The position numbers were made by a program, and so were the translations under genes. From CAZFHP01 sp964519365 (GTDB taxonomy: Bacteria > Babelota > Babeliae > Babelales > RVW-14): a stretch of 6,396 bases of DNA. Location of the stretch: assembly GCA_964519365.1 (NCBI GenBank), contig CAZFHP010000075.1, positions 1-6,396 of the forward strand. The letters run 5' to 3'. The notes beneath the pieces were generated by a model that saw only the letters and a list, made by a program, of their open reading frames with translations, ran no database searches and was not told the origin of the DNA. This document shows positions 4,771 through 6,396 of the stretch, piece after piece (positions within the stretch are counted from its first letter, which is position 1; every line of letters starts with the position of its first letter).

Positions 4771-6396
4771 ATGATGACGCAATCGACAGTAACACGTTTT
4801 ATTTTAACCCCATTGTTGTTTTGGGTGGTTTTATTAGCAGCCGGTTCATACTTTATGATTTCTTTTGACATGAAATCCTATAAAGAAGCCCAAAAAGAAA
4901 AGACGACATTGGGGTATCTTAAAAAAACATTTAAATCACTTCGCTTAACAAATATTAACAAGGGAATCGATCTTGCCGGTGGAACACATTTGATTTTAAG
5001 CGTAGAAGTTGAAAAGGCTCTAGAAAATCGTTTGAACTTAGAAAATAGATCGCTTGATCAGTTATTTAAAGAAAAAGAGTTGCGTGCTTTACCAAAAACG
5101 CGTGCTGTGAAAAATATGTCTATCGAAATAATGTTTGATGACGAAGAGCATGCAAAGTCGTGCTATAATCTTATGGTAGACGAACGTGCGTATGTTCTTA
5201 AAGTTAATCGCTCAGGCGCTTTTGTGCGAGCTAAATTAACACCAGAAACTGAAAATAATATTCGTGTTGGAGCTGTAGAACAAGCGGTAAGTGTTTTGAA
5301 TAATCGTCTGACTGGGTATGGGGCAGAAGGTATTATTGTGCAGCAGCACGGGGAACGTAAAATAGTAGTGCAGTTGCCAGGTGTTAACGATCCCGACCGT
5401 GTAAAAAAACTTATCACCAAAACGGCGCATTTAGAATTTAAAATAGTAGAAGATATCGCAGCAAGTAAAGAAGCGCTTTTGGATAAGTTTGACGGCGACT
5501 TGCCTGCAGATAAAGTTATTATTCCTGGTTCTCGCAGACGCGGGGATACAGGACAATACTTTTTGCTTTCAGCATTTTCTGACATGACTGGTGATCGCAT
5601 TGTTGATGCTCGAGTATCGTTTGATGAATTTGGTCGACCATATGTTGGGTTTAGACTTGATGGTGCCGGCGCTCGTGAGTTTGGTGACTTGACATCAAAT
5701 AACGTTGGGCGACAGTTGGGTATTGTTATCGATAATGTTATGTTCTCGTATCCATCTATTAAAGATCCTATTACTGGTGGTTCTGGGTCGATTACCAATA
5801 TTGCAACACAAAAAGAAGCGCTTGACCTGTCTATTGTTCTTAAATCAGGATCTCTTTTAGCTCCATTAAAATTTGAACAGGAAAGTCGGGTTGGTGCATC
5901 GTTAGGGCAAGATTCGATTAACAAGGGCTTGATGTCGTGCTTAGTTGCACTCTTTATGCTTTTGTTCTTTAGCTTGTTTTATTACAAAGTGCCAGGGCTT
6001 TTTGCCGTGTTTGCGCTTTTTTATAACTTATTTTTGATCATGCTTTTCTTGTCGTACTTTAATGCAACGTTAACGCTTCCAGGTATTGCAGGTATGGTTG
6101 TTACTGTTGGTATGGCCATTGACGCGTCTATTTTAATCTATGAGCGAATAAAAGAAGAACTAGCCGAAGGGGCTTCTGCGCGAGCGGCTGTTAACAAAGG
6201 GTTTAGTGGGGCAATGGTCGTAATTTTAGATTCGAATATTACAACGTTTTTGACTGGTCTTGTGTTATATCAGTTTGGTGGTCCCGCGATTAAGGGTTTT
6301 GCAGTGACGTTAATGGCTGGTATTATTGCGACGATTTTGGCCGGTGTATATTTCTTAAAATCGATTTATTCGTTTGCGTTTGATTTCTTTAAAATG
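4771..6396 (+). CDS. secD: Protein translocase subunit SecD (C-terminus cut by window edge)
   Basis: SecD, with SecF, is the membrane partner of SecYEG that uses the proton gradient to help proteins emerge on the outer side. The start ATG at 4771 has AGGAG (4757-4761) 9 bases upstream; a second ATG follows directly. Domains: membrane helix 10-30; GIDLAGGTH (65-73), the SecD signature; a large periplasmic region to about 385 with LNNRL (176-180), VQLPGVNDP (200-208), TGDRIVDA (273-280) and ITGGSGSI (334-341); then five membrane helices (about 387-406, 411-430, 438-458, 479-500, 511-530). LTLPGIAG (434-441) and GMAIDASILIYER (447-459) are present, with Asp451 at the position of the proton-relay aspartate of other SecD proteins. 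All 542 visible codons are open. Probably only a short tail is missing, unless it is fused to SecF. No yajC precedes it; a tRNA-Leu lies 61 bases upstream with no terminator between. Confidence 0.97.
   Translation, partial: MMTQSTVTRFILTPLLFWVVLLAAGSYFMISFDMKSYKEAQKEKTTLGYLKKTFKSLRLTNINKGIDLAGGTHLILSVEVEKALENRLNLENRSLDQLFKEKELRALPKTRAVKNMSIEIMFDDEEHAKSCYNLMVDERAYVLKVNRSGAFVRAKLTPETENNIRVGAVEQAVSVLNNRLTGYGAEGIIVQQHGERKIVVQLPGVNDPDRVKKLITKTAHLEFKIVEDIAASKEALLDKFDGDLPADKVIIPGSRRRGDTGQYFLLSAFSDMTGDRIVDARVSFDEFGRPYVGFRLDGAGAREFGDLTSNNVGRQLGIVIDNVMFSYPSIKDPITGGSGSITNIATQKEALDLSIVLKSGSLLAPLKFEQESRVGASLGQDSINKGLMSCLVALFMLLFFSLFYYKVPGLFAVFALFYNLFLIMLFLSYFNATLTLPGIAGMVVTVGMAIDASILIYERIKEELAEGASARAAVNKGFSGAMVVILDSNITTFLTGLVLYQFGGPAIKGFAVTLMAGIIATILAGVYFLKSIYSFAFDFFKM

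Noticed and set aside
5163..5924. Minus-strand open frame of 253 codons
   Set aside because: It lies wholly antisense within secD, whose product matches its family along the whole length. The composition (Ser/Pro/Arg/Thr) is typical of a shadow frame.
1..6396. CRISPR array, toxin-antitoxin pair or retron
   Set aside because: No regularly spaced repeats, no paired small genes with recognisable domains and no reverse transcriptase were found on either strand.

Overview
The window is AT-rich bacterial DNA using the standard genetic code. It holds one clear housekeeping gene (the start of secD), one leucine tRNA, three protein genes I cannot name to a known pathway, and the wreck of an IS200/IS605 transposon. 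A low-GC, streamlined Gram-negative-type bacterium with orphan secreted and coiled-coil proteins fits. The style resembles host-associated lineages such as Candidatus Dependentiae (TM6), but that is an impression, not a demonstrated assignment.

Layout. Positions 1-860 are transposon debris. On the minus strand lie a Y1 transposase gene (tnpA) that has lost its middle, followed by a tnpB cut off before its catalytic domain. A perfect 19-bp palindrome lies upstream of tnpA, and beyond it is what looks like the leftover 3' end of another tnpB. Positions 933-2249 (+) encode a 438-residue cytoplasmic protein of unknown function with a possible Rossmann-type nucleotide/SAM-binding segment. It ends at a strong hairpin shared with a convergent minus-strand gene (2304-3477). 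That gene encodes an exported protein and is broken in the assembly by a run of ten Ns at 3181-3190; the two sides are in different frames only if the gap is taken literally as 10 bases. About 300 bases of mostly T/A-rich intergenic DNA with one sizeable hairpin follow.

Positions 3774-4442 (minus) encode a soluble 222-residue protein. Its centre aligns without gaps to the signalling-tip hairpin of methyl-accepting chemotaxis proteins, but it has no membrane segment, no sensor domain and an altered tip. Diverging from it is a tRNA-Leu gene with the anticodon AAG, uncommon in bacteria because position 34 is A. It is followed 61 bases later by secD, which runs off the right edge.

How they relate. 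The tRNA and secD point the same way with no terminator visible between them and may share a transcript. I see no operon that ties the unknown genes into one system. The points most worth a second look are the tip-altered receptor-like protein, the A34 tRNA-Leu, the internally deleted IS605 element with its palindrome, and the gene hidden by the assembly gap.
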